Source: JAQBFJ01 sp032123435 (GTDB lineage: Bacteria > Verrucomicrobiota > Kiritimatiellia > UBA8416 > JAQBFJ01). From it: a stretch of 16,014 nucleotides of DNA. Both the position numbers and the translations under genes were made by a program. The stretch spans positions 1-16,014 of the forward strand of contig JAQBFJ010000108.1 of the NCBI GenBank assembly GCA_032123435.1, written 5' to 3'. Below are positions 5,919 to 12,552 of the stretch, in pieces. The notes under the pieces were generated by a model. It was not told where the DNA came from, ran no database searches, and was given only the letters and a program-made list of their open reading frames with translations. Numbering within the stretch: position 1 is the first letter of the stretch; every line of letters begins with the position of its first letter.

Positions 5919-6055
5919 ATTCATTAAACTGAATATTCTATGCGATTTGGGCAACATCGACCACAATGGACGACATAATTTCATTAAAGTGAATATTTAT
6001 TACGATTTATGTCTTGAATTTTGCTAGGTGATGTCATATATTCACTGTAATGAAT
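5919..6055 (+). promoter_or_regulatory. Three palindromic operators upstream of hipBST
   Basis: Three 16-bp palindromes follow the pattern ATTCA-N6-TGAAT. They are ATTCATTAAACTGAAT (5919-5934), TTTCATTAAAGTGAAT (5979-5994, one mismatch) and ATTCACTGTAATGAAT (6040-6055). Start-to-start spacing is 60 and 61 bases. The third overlaps the -10 region. They are the likely binding sites of the HipB homodimer. Confidence 0.75.
6014..6042 (+). promoter_or_regulatory. Candidate hipBST promoter
   Basis: A -35 TTGAAT (6014-6019) and a -10 TATATT (6037-6042) are separated by 17 bases. The -10 element abuts the third operator, so HipB binding there would block polymerase. GGGAGG (6095-6100) follows upstream of hipB. 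Confidence 0.55.
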
Positions 6056-6111
6056 ACAAGAGATGACGTTCAAATAGACGATCATATGCATATAGGGAGG
6101 TGTTACGCGCC

Positions 6112-6321
6112 GTGAACTCACAGGAGATAGGTAACGCAATCAAGGAACGGCGACGCTTCCTGGGAGTTGACCAGCAATCACTAGGCGAGCTCTCAGGAGT
6201 AGCTGTTCATACACTGAGTGACATTGAATCAGGCAAAGGGAACCCAACAGTCGCCGTGCTGAATATGATCACGCGTGTGCTGGGGATGGACCTGGTTGTG
6301 AAGGTTCTTGATGAATCGTAA
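6112..6321 (+). CDS. hipB: HipB-type HTH antitoxin/repressor
   Basis: The 69-residue XRE-family helix-turn-helix protein contains IGNAIKERRRFLGVDQQSLG, the recognition region LSGVAVHTLSDIESGKGNPT and the closing VLNMITRVLGMDL, the usual HipB layout. I use GTG 6112: the longer frame begins at GTG 6100, which lies within the GGGAGG ribosome-binding site and so cannot be served by it. HipB binds the three upstream palindromes and associates with the HipS-HipT pair. Its stop codon lies 11 bases inside the next gene, so the operon is tightly coupled. Confidence 0.9.
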   Translation: MNSQEIGNAIKERRRFLGVDQQSLGELSGVAVHTLSDIESGKGNPTVAVLNMITRVLGMDLVVKVLDES

Positions 6322-6637
6322 AGGTAAAGTGTTGAACCATGGAGTTCTGGCGGGAGTCCTTGAGGAAACTGAAACAGGATTCAGCTTTGCCTATGACACG
6401 GCCTACCTGCGCGACTCTGAGGCAAAACCAATATCGTGCACGATGCCCAAACGCAAAGAGCTGTTTGAGTCAAAACACCTATTTCCTTTCTTCCACGGAT
6501 TGCTTGCGGAAGGAGTCACAAAGGATCTCCAGTGCAGACTCCTGAAGATCGACGAAAGAGATCACTTTGGGCGGCTTCTGAAAACCGCCCAAAATGATCC
6601 TATCGGCAGCGTCACAGTTGAAGAGGTCCACGAGTAA
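6311..6637 (+). CDS. hipS: HipS-like protein (HipA N-terminal subdomain)
   Basis: The 108-residue protein corresponds to the N-terminal 'couple HipA' subdomain of full-length HipA: a beta-rich start (GVLAGVLEETETGFSFAYDT) and the family signature LFPFFHGLLAEGVTKDL. In ordinary hipBA operons this domain is fused to the kinase; here it is separate, as in the tripartite HipBST system of enteropathogenic E. coli O127. There HipS, not HipB, acts as the antitoxin of HipT. ATG 6311 overlaps the hipB end; an upstream TTG is less likely. The stop overlaps the hipT start (TAATG at 6635-6639). Confidence 0.87.
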   Translation: MNRKGKVLNHGVLAGVLEETETGFSFAYDTAYLRDSEAKPISCTMPKRKELFESKHLFPFFHGLLAEGVTKDLQCRLLKIDERDHFGRLLKTAQNDPIGSVTVEEVHE

Positions 6638-7620
6638 TGCCCTATCAATGCCACAGTACTCTAGCCGAAGTGAAAGAAGAAGGCTTTTCTCCAGCCGGCC
6701 TGAAACTTCTGACCGGAGGCAGAAGAAAATTCCCTTACCGACTTCCATATCGACGATCAGACATCTCAACTGTGCAACTGGCGAAAGCGGAGCGAATGTC
6801 AATCTCTGGTGTCCAGGACAAGATCTCTGTCCGCTTGGAGCGGGGTGATCTCGTACCCGTAGACACCGCCGGGGAATACATCTTGAAACCCGTACCTTCA
6901 CGGCCACTCCCCAGGTTGGAGGCGGACGTTCCCGCCAACGAGCACTTGACGATGCAGATAGCTGCACAGGTTTTCAAAATCCCAACTGCAGCCAATGCCT
7001 GCCTTTACCTCAAAGACGATTCCATGGCGTATGTCGTCAAGCGATTTGATCGCAGGGACGGCCAGAAAGTTCCCCAAGAGGATTTCTGTCAACTCTCTTC
7101 TCGGAGTCCGGAGTCGCATGGGAACAACTACAAGTATGACGGAAGCTATGAAGAGATGGGCCGTATCCTGTACGCCAACTGCAAGGCATACGCAGTAGAA
7201 GTCGAGAAGCTTCTTCGTCTCATTGTGTTCAACTACGTCTTCTCCAACGGCGACGCTCATCTCAAGAACTTCTCTCTGTATGAATCGCCGTATGGTGACT
7301 ATGTTCTAACCCCAGCCTACGACTTGATCTGCACGTCTCTGCACATCCCCAATGAGTCACGTACGGCCATTAGCCTCTTTGATGAGTTCGAGAGCCAGTT
7401 CTATTCCCAAAACGGGTTCTTTGGAGCAGAGGATTTTTTCCACCTCGCTAATCTATTCGGTATTCAGCGCAAGAGAGCTGAGAGAATCCTATTGAGCTTC
7501 CCTCAGGAGCGTGACAGGGCGACAGCTTTAATCAACAGATCCTTCTTGTCGGAAGACGCGAAAGCTGACTACGCAGCGCGTTACGAGGATAGACTGCGGG
7601 CAATCCGTATCGAGACATAG
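6637..7620 (+). CDS. hipT: HipT-like serine/threonine kinase toxin
   Basis: The 327-residue protein is the HipA kinase core without its N-terminal subdomain. Visible motifs are the serine loop S55-I-S57-G-V-Q-D-K, ATP-binding lysine in EYILKP (K84), catalytic loop N204-G-D206-A-H-L-K-N211 and metal-binding D229 in TPAYDL. All appear intact. The SIS serines correspond to the autophosphorylated pair in E. coli HipT, which controls toxicity and HipS dependence. HipT of E. coli phosphorylates tryptophanyl-tRNA synthetase, whereas HipA targets glutamyl-tRNA synthetase; the target here is unknown. The 175-base spacer after the gene holds a GC-rich hairpin area, the second 13-bp repeat and a CGTT box (7769-7776). 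Confidence 0.9.
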   Translation: MPYQCHSTLAEVKEEGFSPAGLKLLTGGRRKFPYRLPYRRSDISTVQLAKAERMSISGVQDKISVRLERGDLVPVDTAGEYILKPVPSRPLPRLEADVPANEHLTMQIAAQVFKIPTAANACLYLKDDSMAYVVKRFDRRDGQKVPQEDFCQLSSRSPESHGNNYKYDGSYEEMGRILYANCKAYAVEVEKLLRLIVFNYVFSNGDAHLKNFSLYESPYGDYVLTPAYDLICTSLHIPNESRTAISLFDEFESQFYSQNGFFGAEDFFHLANLFGIQRKRAERILLSFPQERDRATALINRSFLSEDAKADYAARYEDRLRAIRIET

Positions 7621-7725
7621 ATTGAGGATCGATGTGGGGGGCGGATCGTACACTTGGAACAACTGACGACATCACGTATTGAGGAGTATTGAACAAGCCG
7701 CGTGGACAGTACGCGGTGAACCGCG

Positions 7726-7738
7726 GCGCCGCGATTGG
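7726..7738 (+). repeat. 13-bp direct repeat downstream of hipBST (copy 2)
   Basis: GCGCCGCGATTGG is identical to 5865-5877. It sits in a GC-rich palindromic area (CGCGG/CCGCG around TGAA at 7713-7726). A CGTT box (GACGTTAATC, 7767-7776) follows, but no convincing left partner for an attC was found. Confidence 0.55.
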
Positions 7739-7795
7739 ACGCACAAGGCAATAGAGATATTTACCAGACGTTAATCGGTCCAAGGAGAAGATATT

Positions 7796-9817
7796 ATGAC
7801 ATACAAAGGCAGTTGGTATGGGGCGAAGTATTACTTTGGGCTGCACTATGATCTGCACGCCGGAAAAGACGACACAACACTGGGGACTCGGTGCGACATG
7901 AAGGAGCTGGTGCCGATGTTGAAGCTGATGAATCCTGATTTTGTTCAGACGGACTGCAAAGGACATGCAGGGTACACCAGTTGGTTCAGTAAAGTCAAAT
8001 ATGCATCGACGCCGCCCAAACTGAAAAAAGATGCTCTTATGCAGTGGCGCAAAGCAACACGTTCCCTCGGCCTGCCGTTACACTGTCACTACTCCGGTAT
8101 ATGGGACAAAGCAGCCGGCGCGAAGCATCGCAGCTGGTGCGTTGTCAATGCCGAAGGCATGATCGCAGGAGCGCCATTCGGCCAAAATGCCGGCGCTCCT
8201 ACAGGCGAGAAGATGTGTCCGCTCGGTCCCTATCTTGACAAGCTGATGCTCCCGCAGATGCTCGAGCTCATCGACAGGTATGAAGTGGACGGTTTCTGGG
8301 TTGACGGTGACCTGTGGGCCGTTGAGCCGTGTTACTGCAAGCGTTGCCGCAAGGCTTTCACCTCTAAGACAGGTATTGCCAAGCCACCCGTTAAAGAGAA
8401 TAGTCGAAACTGGCCGGCGTGGTGGAACTTCACCCGTGAAAATTTCGAAAGCTATGTCACGAAGTACTGCAATACCATACATGAACACAAGCCAGACGTA
8501 CGGGTTTGCTCAAACTGGCTTCAGACCTTCAACAACCCCGGAGAACCCAAGGTTCCCACCGACTGGATCAGCGGCGATAACACGTGGGTTTTCGGGCTTG
8601 ATCAAAGCCGCTGCGAAGCGCGCTTCCTTTCTACGCGAGGCAAGCCGTGGGACATCATGCTCTGGAACTTTTATCGCTCACTCGGAATGGATGATCCCCA
8701 ATCAGCGTGGACTGCGAAGCCGCAGCAGATGCTGATACAGGAGGCCTCTGTGATCCTTTCGTTCGGCGGAAATGTTCAGATATATGAGACCCCGGGTGGT
8801 GTCCGCGATGGGCGCCTTGTGGAATGGCGCCAGAAACGTTTGCGTGATGTGAGCCGCTTCGTGAAGAAGCGTCGCGCGTTCTGTCAGGGCGCTGAGTCAA
8901 TTCCCCAGATTGCCGTGCTTCATTCCGAGCACCATGTCCACAATACGGTGAAGGCGGCCAATTTAATGTGGGGTGTCGATACTGCGCCGGTGAAGGGCGC
9001 CGTCTATTCGCTGCTCGAGAATCATTACGGCGTAGATATTCTGGACGAATGGGCGCTGCTCCCGCGCCTGGCAGATTTTCCCGCCGTTGTTGTTCCGGAG
9101 CGTCACGCCATGTCCGAAGAGATGGTGACAGCTCTCAAGACATACGTGCGAAACGGCGGCAGGCTCATCGTCTCCGGCGCAGAGATTTTTGACCGATTCG
9201 GCTCCACATTCCTCGGTGTCACGAAGGGTAAGCTGAGGGAGAAGGCAGTGTTCCATGTGCCCGCGGCAGACGGCTCCGTGCCGCTGTTCAGCGAAACCTG
9301 GCGGCTGTCCATGCCGAAGAAGGGCGTAGCCGCCATTGGCCGACTCGGGGCCACGCCTCTGCTGAAAGATCGGCTCCTGCCTTACCCTGCCGCGACAATC
9401 AACCGCGTAGGGAAAGGACGCGTCGCCTATATCCCCGCGGATGTCTTCCGCGACTTTGAGCGTAACCGTTATCCGCTCATACGCACATTCATTGGCAAAG
9501 TAACGGAGAAAACCATCGGCAGGCTCCCGATCCGCGTCAATGCTCCTGTGTGCATTGATGTTGCGATGCGCAAGAAGGGCGGGAAGACTATTATTCATTT
9601 GATCAACCGTCTGAGCGGCATTCCCAATCAGCCTAATAACGGCGCCATTGATGAGATACCTCCGGCAGGCCCAATTACCCTCACCATTGACCGATCAAGT
9701 AGACCCAAGACAGTCACCGCACCGCTGGAGAAAGGTGAAATCAAATGGACCTACACGAAAGGTAAAGTGACGGTGGTGCTGCCTTATGTCCGCATCCATG
9801 AAGTTATCGTCATATGA
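7796..9817 (+). CDS. Large putative glycoside hydrolase (GHL6-like) with beta-galactosidase-type trimerisation domain
   Basis: The 673-residue protein has an N-terminal TIM-barrel region (about residues 1-370). It includes DFVQTDCKGHAGYTSW, LGLPLHCHYSGIWD and the strand YEVDGFWVDGDLW, whose D170 is a candidate catalytic residue, followed by CYCKRCRKAF. The middle part (about 380-560) resembles the Rossmann-like trimerisation domain of GH42-type enzymes (IAVLHSEHHVHN, FPAVVVPERHAMSE, YVRNGGRLIVSG). A beta-sandwich C-terminus follows (KTIIHLINRLSG). This architecture is common among uncharacterised 'alpha-amylase-like/GHL6' proteins. No signal peptide is seen; substrate unknown. AAGGAG (7782-7787) precedes ATG 7796. 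An attC-like hairpin overlaps the stop codon, so the gene may be an unusually long cassette. Confidence 0.8.
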   Translation: MTYKGSWYGAKYYFGLHYDLHAGKDDTTLGTRCDMKELVPMLKLMNPDFVQTDCKGHAGYTSWFSKVKYASTPPKLKKDALMQWRKATRSLGLPLHCHYSGIWDKAAGAKHRSWCVVNAEGMIAGAPFGQNAGAPTGEKMCPLGPYLDKLMLPQMLELIDRYEVDGFWVDGDLWAVEPCYCKRCRKAFTSKTGIAKPPVKENSRNWPAWWNFTRENFESYVTKYCNTIHEHKPDVRVCSNWLQTFNNPGEPKVPTDWISGDNTWVFGLDQSRCEARFLSTRGKPWDIMLWNFYRSLGMDDPQSAWTAKPQQMLIQEASVILSFGGNVQIYETPGGVRDGRLVEWRQKRLRDVSRFVKKRRAFCQGAESIPQIAVLHSEHHVHNTVKAANLMWGVDTAPVKGAVYSLLENHYGVDILDEWALLPRLADFPAVVVPERHAMSEEMVTALKTYVRNGGRLIVSGAEIFDRFGSTFLGVTKGKLREKAVFHVPAADGSVPLFSETWRLSMPKKGVAAIGRLGATPLLKDRLLPYPAATINRVGKGRVAYIPADVFRDFERNRYPLIRTFIGKVTEKTIGRLPIRVNAPVCIDVAMRKKGGKTIIHLINRLSGIPNQPNNGAIDEIPPAGPITLTIDRSSRPKTVTAPLEKGEIKWTYTKGKVTVVLPYVRIHEVIVI

Positions 9818-9895
9818 AGCGTCCATCGAATTGAGATCGACCTCGAGTTCCGCGCCAAGCGCTCCACTCGAACCGCCTCATTCGTAACGTTCCCC
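9816..9895 (+). other. Possible attC-like site H (after large hydrolase)
   Basis: The right box GTTCCCC (9889-9895), preceded by TAAC, follows arms pairing CGAAT/ATTCG, GAG/CTC and CGAG/CTCG with an unpaired T on the left arm. The left box region reads GAAGCGTCCA where GAAC is expected, so it is degenerate. The alignment GAA-CGT-A-CGAAT-GAG on both arms supports a decayed attC. Confidence 0.45.
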
Positions 9896-9938
9896 GGAAA
9901 GAAGAGACGATTGACGTGTACATACACCAGCACCAAGT

Positions 9939-10700
9939 ATGAAAGCGATAGTAAGAATAGCTACAGCCCGGACCCCGGACGGAAGCGAGATGGTGCTTAG
10001 TCAGCATGACCGTGATTTCTCGATTAAGATCAATGGTCAGGAGTTGATGAACAGTCGTCAACATGAGTCGGAACTGGAGCTGGCGCGGCTGGGTTGTGCG
10101 CTTCTGGCCGGTCACAAAGCGCCCAGCATACTCATCGGCGGCCTGGGTCTAGGCTATACCTTGCGCCAGGCTCTCGATATGCTCAGCCCCCACGCCAAAG
10201 TGGTGGTGAGCGAACTGTTGGGTGCTGTAGTCGAATGGAATCGTAAGTTCTTTGGGGAACTCAACGGCCGCCCTCTAGAGGACAAACGAGTGGACCTCAA
10301 AACGGGTGATATCGTCGAGCTTATCTCACGTTCCAAGAGCAGATTCGATGCGATTCTGCTGGATATCGATAATGGTCCCAGCGCGGTGACCGATTCAGGG
10401 AACCAACGTCTGTACGGTCCTGAAGGAATCGAGGCCTGCCGCCTCGCGCTCCGCGAACAGGGATGCCTGGCAGTATGGTCGCCTGAGCCGAGTAAGAGTT
10501 TCGAACAGCTTTTGATGAGCTGCAACTTCCATGTGCGGCGTTTCCGGGTCCCCGCCTACAAAGGGAGCAAATCGCAGTCACGTTTTGTATGGGTCGCTTC
10601 GGAGGATAAGATTGTCCTGCCCCCCGGTGGTGGCGAGCCGCGCCCGCCGCTCAGGAACAAGTCGAAGGGAAGTCGAAGACAAGCCCAAGGGAGACGCTAG
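9939..10700 (+). CDS. Spermidine-synthase-like SAM-binding protein, 253 aa
   Basis: The N-terminal beta region SEMVLSQHDRDFSIKINGQE and the segment LMNSRQHESELELARLGC resemble polyamine synthases. The nucleotide-binding loop ILIGGLGLGYTLRQAL (residues 65-79), the acidic end of the next strand (E92 in VVSELLGAV) and FDAILLDIDNGPS (D142, D144) complete a Rossmann methyltransferase fold. Members of this branch are often annotated 'spermidine synthase' without the aminopropyltransferase specificity residues. A polyamine role is therefore uncertain. A basic, proline-rich tail follows residue 226 (PPGGGEPRPPLRNKSKGSRR). The ribosome-binding site is poor. No polyamine-pathway gene is adjacent. Confidence 0.78.
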   Translation: MKAIVRIATARTPDGSEMVLSQHDRDFSIKINGQELMNSRQHESELELARLGCALLAGHKAPSILIGGLGLGYTLRQALDMLSPHAKVVVSELLGAVVEWNRKFFGELNGRPLEDKRVDLKTGDIVELISRSKSRFDAILLDIDNGPSAVTDSGNQRLYGPEGIEACRLALREQGCLAVWSPEPSKSFEQLLMSCNFHVRRFRVPAYKGSKSQSRFVWVASEDKIVLPPGGGEPRPPLRNKSKGSRRQAQGRR

Positions 10701-10772
10701 TCCTCATTGCCCCGGAGGTATATTGCCTGTCTGGATTCTGGCGGCGATATTTCCCGGAAGGAAGAAAAGCAG

Positions 10773-10838
10773 AGCGAACAACGAACTGGCGAGTATTGTC
10801 GCTTAGCCGCGCCAGAACCCTCATTCCAGGCGTTCGAT
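10773..10838 (+). other. Possible attC-like site (after spermidine-synthase-like gene)
   Basis: The left box AGCGAAC (10773-10779) is complementary at six of seven positions to the right box GTTCGAT (10832-10838), which is preceded by GGC. CTGGCG/CGCCAG can pair inside but lies off-centre; an alternative is CTGG/CCAG with GAG/CTC. The right box is identical to that of site F. The boxes are convincing, the stem only fair. Confidence 0.42.
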
Positions 10839-10913
10839 GGAAAAGAATTGTGATTATTACCACATATATATTGTATATCTAGGATGTGATTACAATATGT
10901 ATGTTGTTTATTG

Positions 10914-10942
10914 TTGACATAATACAACTTATCTGTTGTACT
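10914..10942 (+). promoter_or_regulatory. Promoter and operator of the mobile mystery protein A/B operon
   Basis: A consensus -35 TTGACA (10914-10919) lies 17 bases from a weak -10 TGTACT (10937-10942). A perfect 6-base inverted repeat, TACAAC (10923-10928) and GTTGTA (10935-10940), fills the spacer. Binding by the operon's HTH protein there would block transcription. Upstream sequence (10860-10910) is strongly AT-rich. Confidence 0.6.
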
Positions 10943-10988
10943 TGCCGCGTAATTGAGTCTTAGAACATACACTAAAGGTGGTTGTACC

Positions 10989-11450
10989 ATGAAAAAGAAG
11001 AAACTTATTAGAGAGCAACTGGACGCCTCTCTCCGAGAGCTTAGCCCTTTATGCCATTCTACCCCCCCTAATAAAGGTTGGATCAGGGCTCTACGAGATG
11101 CGCTCGGAATGACCGCCAGGCAATTGGCTGAACGTCTGGGAGTCGCACAACAGGCGGTAGCGCGCATCGAAAAAGATGAGATAGTTGGTGCGGTTACAAT
11201 CAAGACTATGCGACGCGTTGCAGAGCGCCTTGATTGTCGATTCGTTTACGGATTCGTACCACACTCCTCCTTGGAAAAAACAATTCGGGCCAGGGCAAGG
11301 CAAGTTGCCGAAAAGCGTCTTGCCGTAGCGAATCAGACAATGGCACTTGAAGATCAGTCGCTCAGTGCAAAAGAAAACAAGAAAGTCCTATCTGAAATGA
11401 TTGATGATCTTGTTGATACTATGCCTTCAAACCTATGGGATGAGTTGTGA
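10989..11450 (+). CDS. Mobile mystery protein A (HTH antitoxin-like)
   Basis: The 153-residue protein starts at ATG 10989 behind AAAGGTGG; an upstream in-frame TTG has no ribosome-binding site. It opens KKKKLIREQLDASLRELSPL and then carries an XRE-type helix-turn-helix at about residues 33-86: ALRDALGMTARQLAERLGV, AQQAVARIEKDE, IKTMRRVAERLDCRFVYGFV. This matches the family named 'mobile mystery protein A', always found beside a Fic-domain 'mobile mystery protein B', and probably acts as its antitoxin and repressor. The C-terminal helical tail (MALEDQSLSAKENKK) is typical. The gene looks intact, unlike its partner. Confidence 0.88.
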   Translation: MKKKKLIREQLDASLRELSPLCHSTPPNKGWIRALRDALGMTARQLAERLGVAQQAVARIEKDEIVGAVTIKTMRRVAERLDCRFVYGFVPHSSLEKTIRARARQVAEKRLAVANQTMALEDQSLSAKENKKVLSEMIDDLVDTMPSNLWDEL

Positions 11451-12036
11451 TAGAATTCGAATATCCAGAGGGGGCAACACCCATTGATCCTGATGAAGCA
11501 GAAGGCTTAATCCTTACTCACGTAACAACGTGTGGCGAACTGGATCGATGGGAACAGGACAACATCCTGGAGGCCAAAGCCTGGACAGACAAAACAAAGC
11601 CAAGCAACATTATGAATGAGCGGTTTATTAAGACTCTTCACAAACGTATGTTCGGCAATGTCTGGAAATGGGCTGGCCAATTCCGCCAAAGCGATAAAAA
11701 CATTGGCGGGCCATGGCATCAAGTTCCAATAAGCCTTAGAAATCTTTTGCGACGACACAGCTTTATGGATTGAACTGCAGGAAAAGTAACCTGATCTTAT
11801 TGCCGTTCGTTTTCACCATAGACTTGTTTCAATTCACCCAATTTCCCAATGGTAATGGGCGCCATGCAAGAGAAATGGCAAATCTCTTATTGAAAAACAT
11901 ACTCAAGCACCCGGAGTTCACATGGGGAGGCAAGAATTTGTCTCAAGCAGGAATAATTCGAAAACAATATATTGAGTCTTTGCACGCTGCTGACAACAGT
12001 GATTATGAGCCATTGTTGGCATTTGTACGTACATAG
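11447..12036 (+). pseudogene. Mobile mystery protein B (Fic-domain toxin), inactivated
   Basis: The gene starts at GTG 11447, overlapping its partner's stop (GTGA). The N-terminus fits mobile mystery protein B: FEYPEGATPIDPDEAEGLI, KRMFGNVWKWAGQFR. Three lesions follow. An extra base at about 11750 shifts the frame; correcting it gives DDTALWIELQEK. A stop TAA at 11787-11789 then interrupts that frame, after which PDLIAVRFHHRLVSIHP continues. A second extra base near 11841 shifts again, after which the Fic core FPNGNGRHAREMANLLL and the C-terminus (to TAG 12034-12036) are readable. Together the Fic motif HPFPNGNGRxxR, which directs AMP transfer to a target protein, can be reconstructed. The uninterrupted first part ends at TGA 11771-11773 and lacks the catalytic motif, so no active toxin should be made. 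Confidence 0.85.
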
Positions 12037-12097
12037 CATAACATCGGGGAAGTTGACGGTTCGCGCTGGGAAGATGTTGAAGGGCAAGACGTTGTGC
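12036..12097 (+). other. Possible attC-like site (after Fic pseudogene)
   Basis: The left box GCATAAC (12036-12042) and the right box GTTGTGC (12091-12097) are complementary at six of seven positions, and the right box is preceded by GAC as at other sites. The interior does not form a good stem and contains the second copy of the 25-bp repeat. Weak support beyond the boxes. Confidence 0.33.
12055..12079 (+). repeat. 25-bp dispersed repeat, copy 2 (after Fic pseudogene)
   Basis: This matches 3036-3060 at 21 of 25 positions, with four transitions. It lies about 19 bases after the end of the toxin reading frame, close to the 20-base distance seen at vapC. Confidence 0.5.
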
Positions 12098-12139
12098 TTC
12101 CAGGAATATTCTTCTTGCATACTTTGACTGCTCATGCCA

Positions 12140-12202
12140 ATATACCACCATCTTTGGTGATATAACCACATAACGTGGTGATATAACCAATATGCTTGGT
12201 CG
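12140..12202 (+). promoter_or_regulatory. Three tandem 20-22-bp operator-like units before the wHTH/NTase operon
   Basis: Three units each begin with ATATA and contain an inverted repeat. Unit 1 (12140-12159) has ACCA/TGGT, unit 2 (12160-12180) CCAC/GTGG and unit 3 (12181-12202) ACCAA/TTGGT. Their spacing of about 21 bases is two helical turns, so bound proteins would sit on one face. A possible promoter, TTGCAT (12115-12120) and CAATAT (12138-12143) 17 bases apart, abuts unit 1. AAGGAG (12210-12215) follows. Confidence 0.65.
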
Positions 12203-12222
12203 TCATAAAAAGGAGATCCGTC

Positions 12223-12552
12223 ATGCTTGAACCATTACTTGGCTCGCTCAATTCTGAGCGCGTACTGATCTTCATTCTGGTAAGAGAAGAAGGCTACGCA
12301 AGCGAAATGGCCAGGTTTTTTGATACGGACTTGTATGGTCTTCAGAGACAACTGGACAAACTCGAGGCTGGCGGCGTACTGGCCAGCAACAAGGCCGGAA
12401 AAACAAGGCTCTACCGCTTCAATCCAAGGTATTCTTTTCGCAAAGAGCTGATAGCCTTACTCAACAAAGCCCTTTCGTTCTATTCGCCGGATGAGAAAGA
12501 ACGCCTTCTTGTTTTCCGCCGTCGCCCCAGGCGAAGAGGCAAGCCGCTATGA
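12223..12552 (+). CDS. Winged-helix DNA-binding protein, putative antitoxin/repressor
   Basis: ATG 12223 lies seven bases after AAGGAG; the longer frame from 12196 starts inside the operator array. The 109-residue protein has an ArsR-like winged helix: NSERVLIFILVREEGYASEM, then ARFFDTDLYGLQRQLDKLEA for the recognition helix, and GVLASNKAGKTRLYRFNPRY for the wing. A basic C-terminal tail (RRRPRRRGKP) follows. Its stop overlaps the nucleotidyltransferase start (ATGA at 12549-12552). Such pairs of a winged-helix protein and a nucleotidyltransferase-fold protein are found as toxin-antitoxin-like modules. It probably binds the three tandem units upstream and represses the operon. Confidence 0.82.
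   Translation: MLEPLLGSLNSERVLIFILVREEGYASEMARFFDTDLYGLQRQLDKLEAGGVLASNKAGKTRLYRFNPRYSFRKELIALLNKALSFYSPDEKERLLVFRRRPRRRGKPL

Noticed and set aside
5824..6027. 67-codon open frame upstream of hipB
   Set aside because: It runs through the direct repeat and two operators and encodes no recognisable sequence.
7621..7776. attC after hipBST ending at the CGTT box GTTAATC
   Set aside because: Only TATTG/CAATA and GCGT/ACGC pair, with large unequal gaps and no convincing left box. It is mentioned in the hipT and repeat entries only.
8963..9598. 211-residue open frame on the - strand within the large hydrolase
   Set aside because: The + strand protein is continuous and domain-like throughout; the reverse frame is low in recognisable features.
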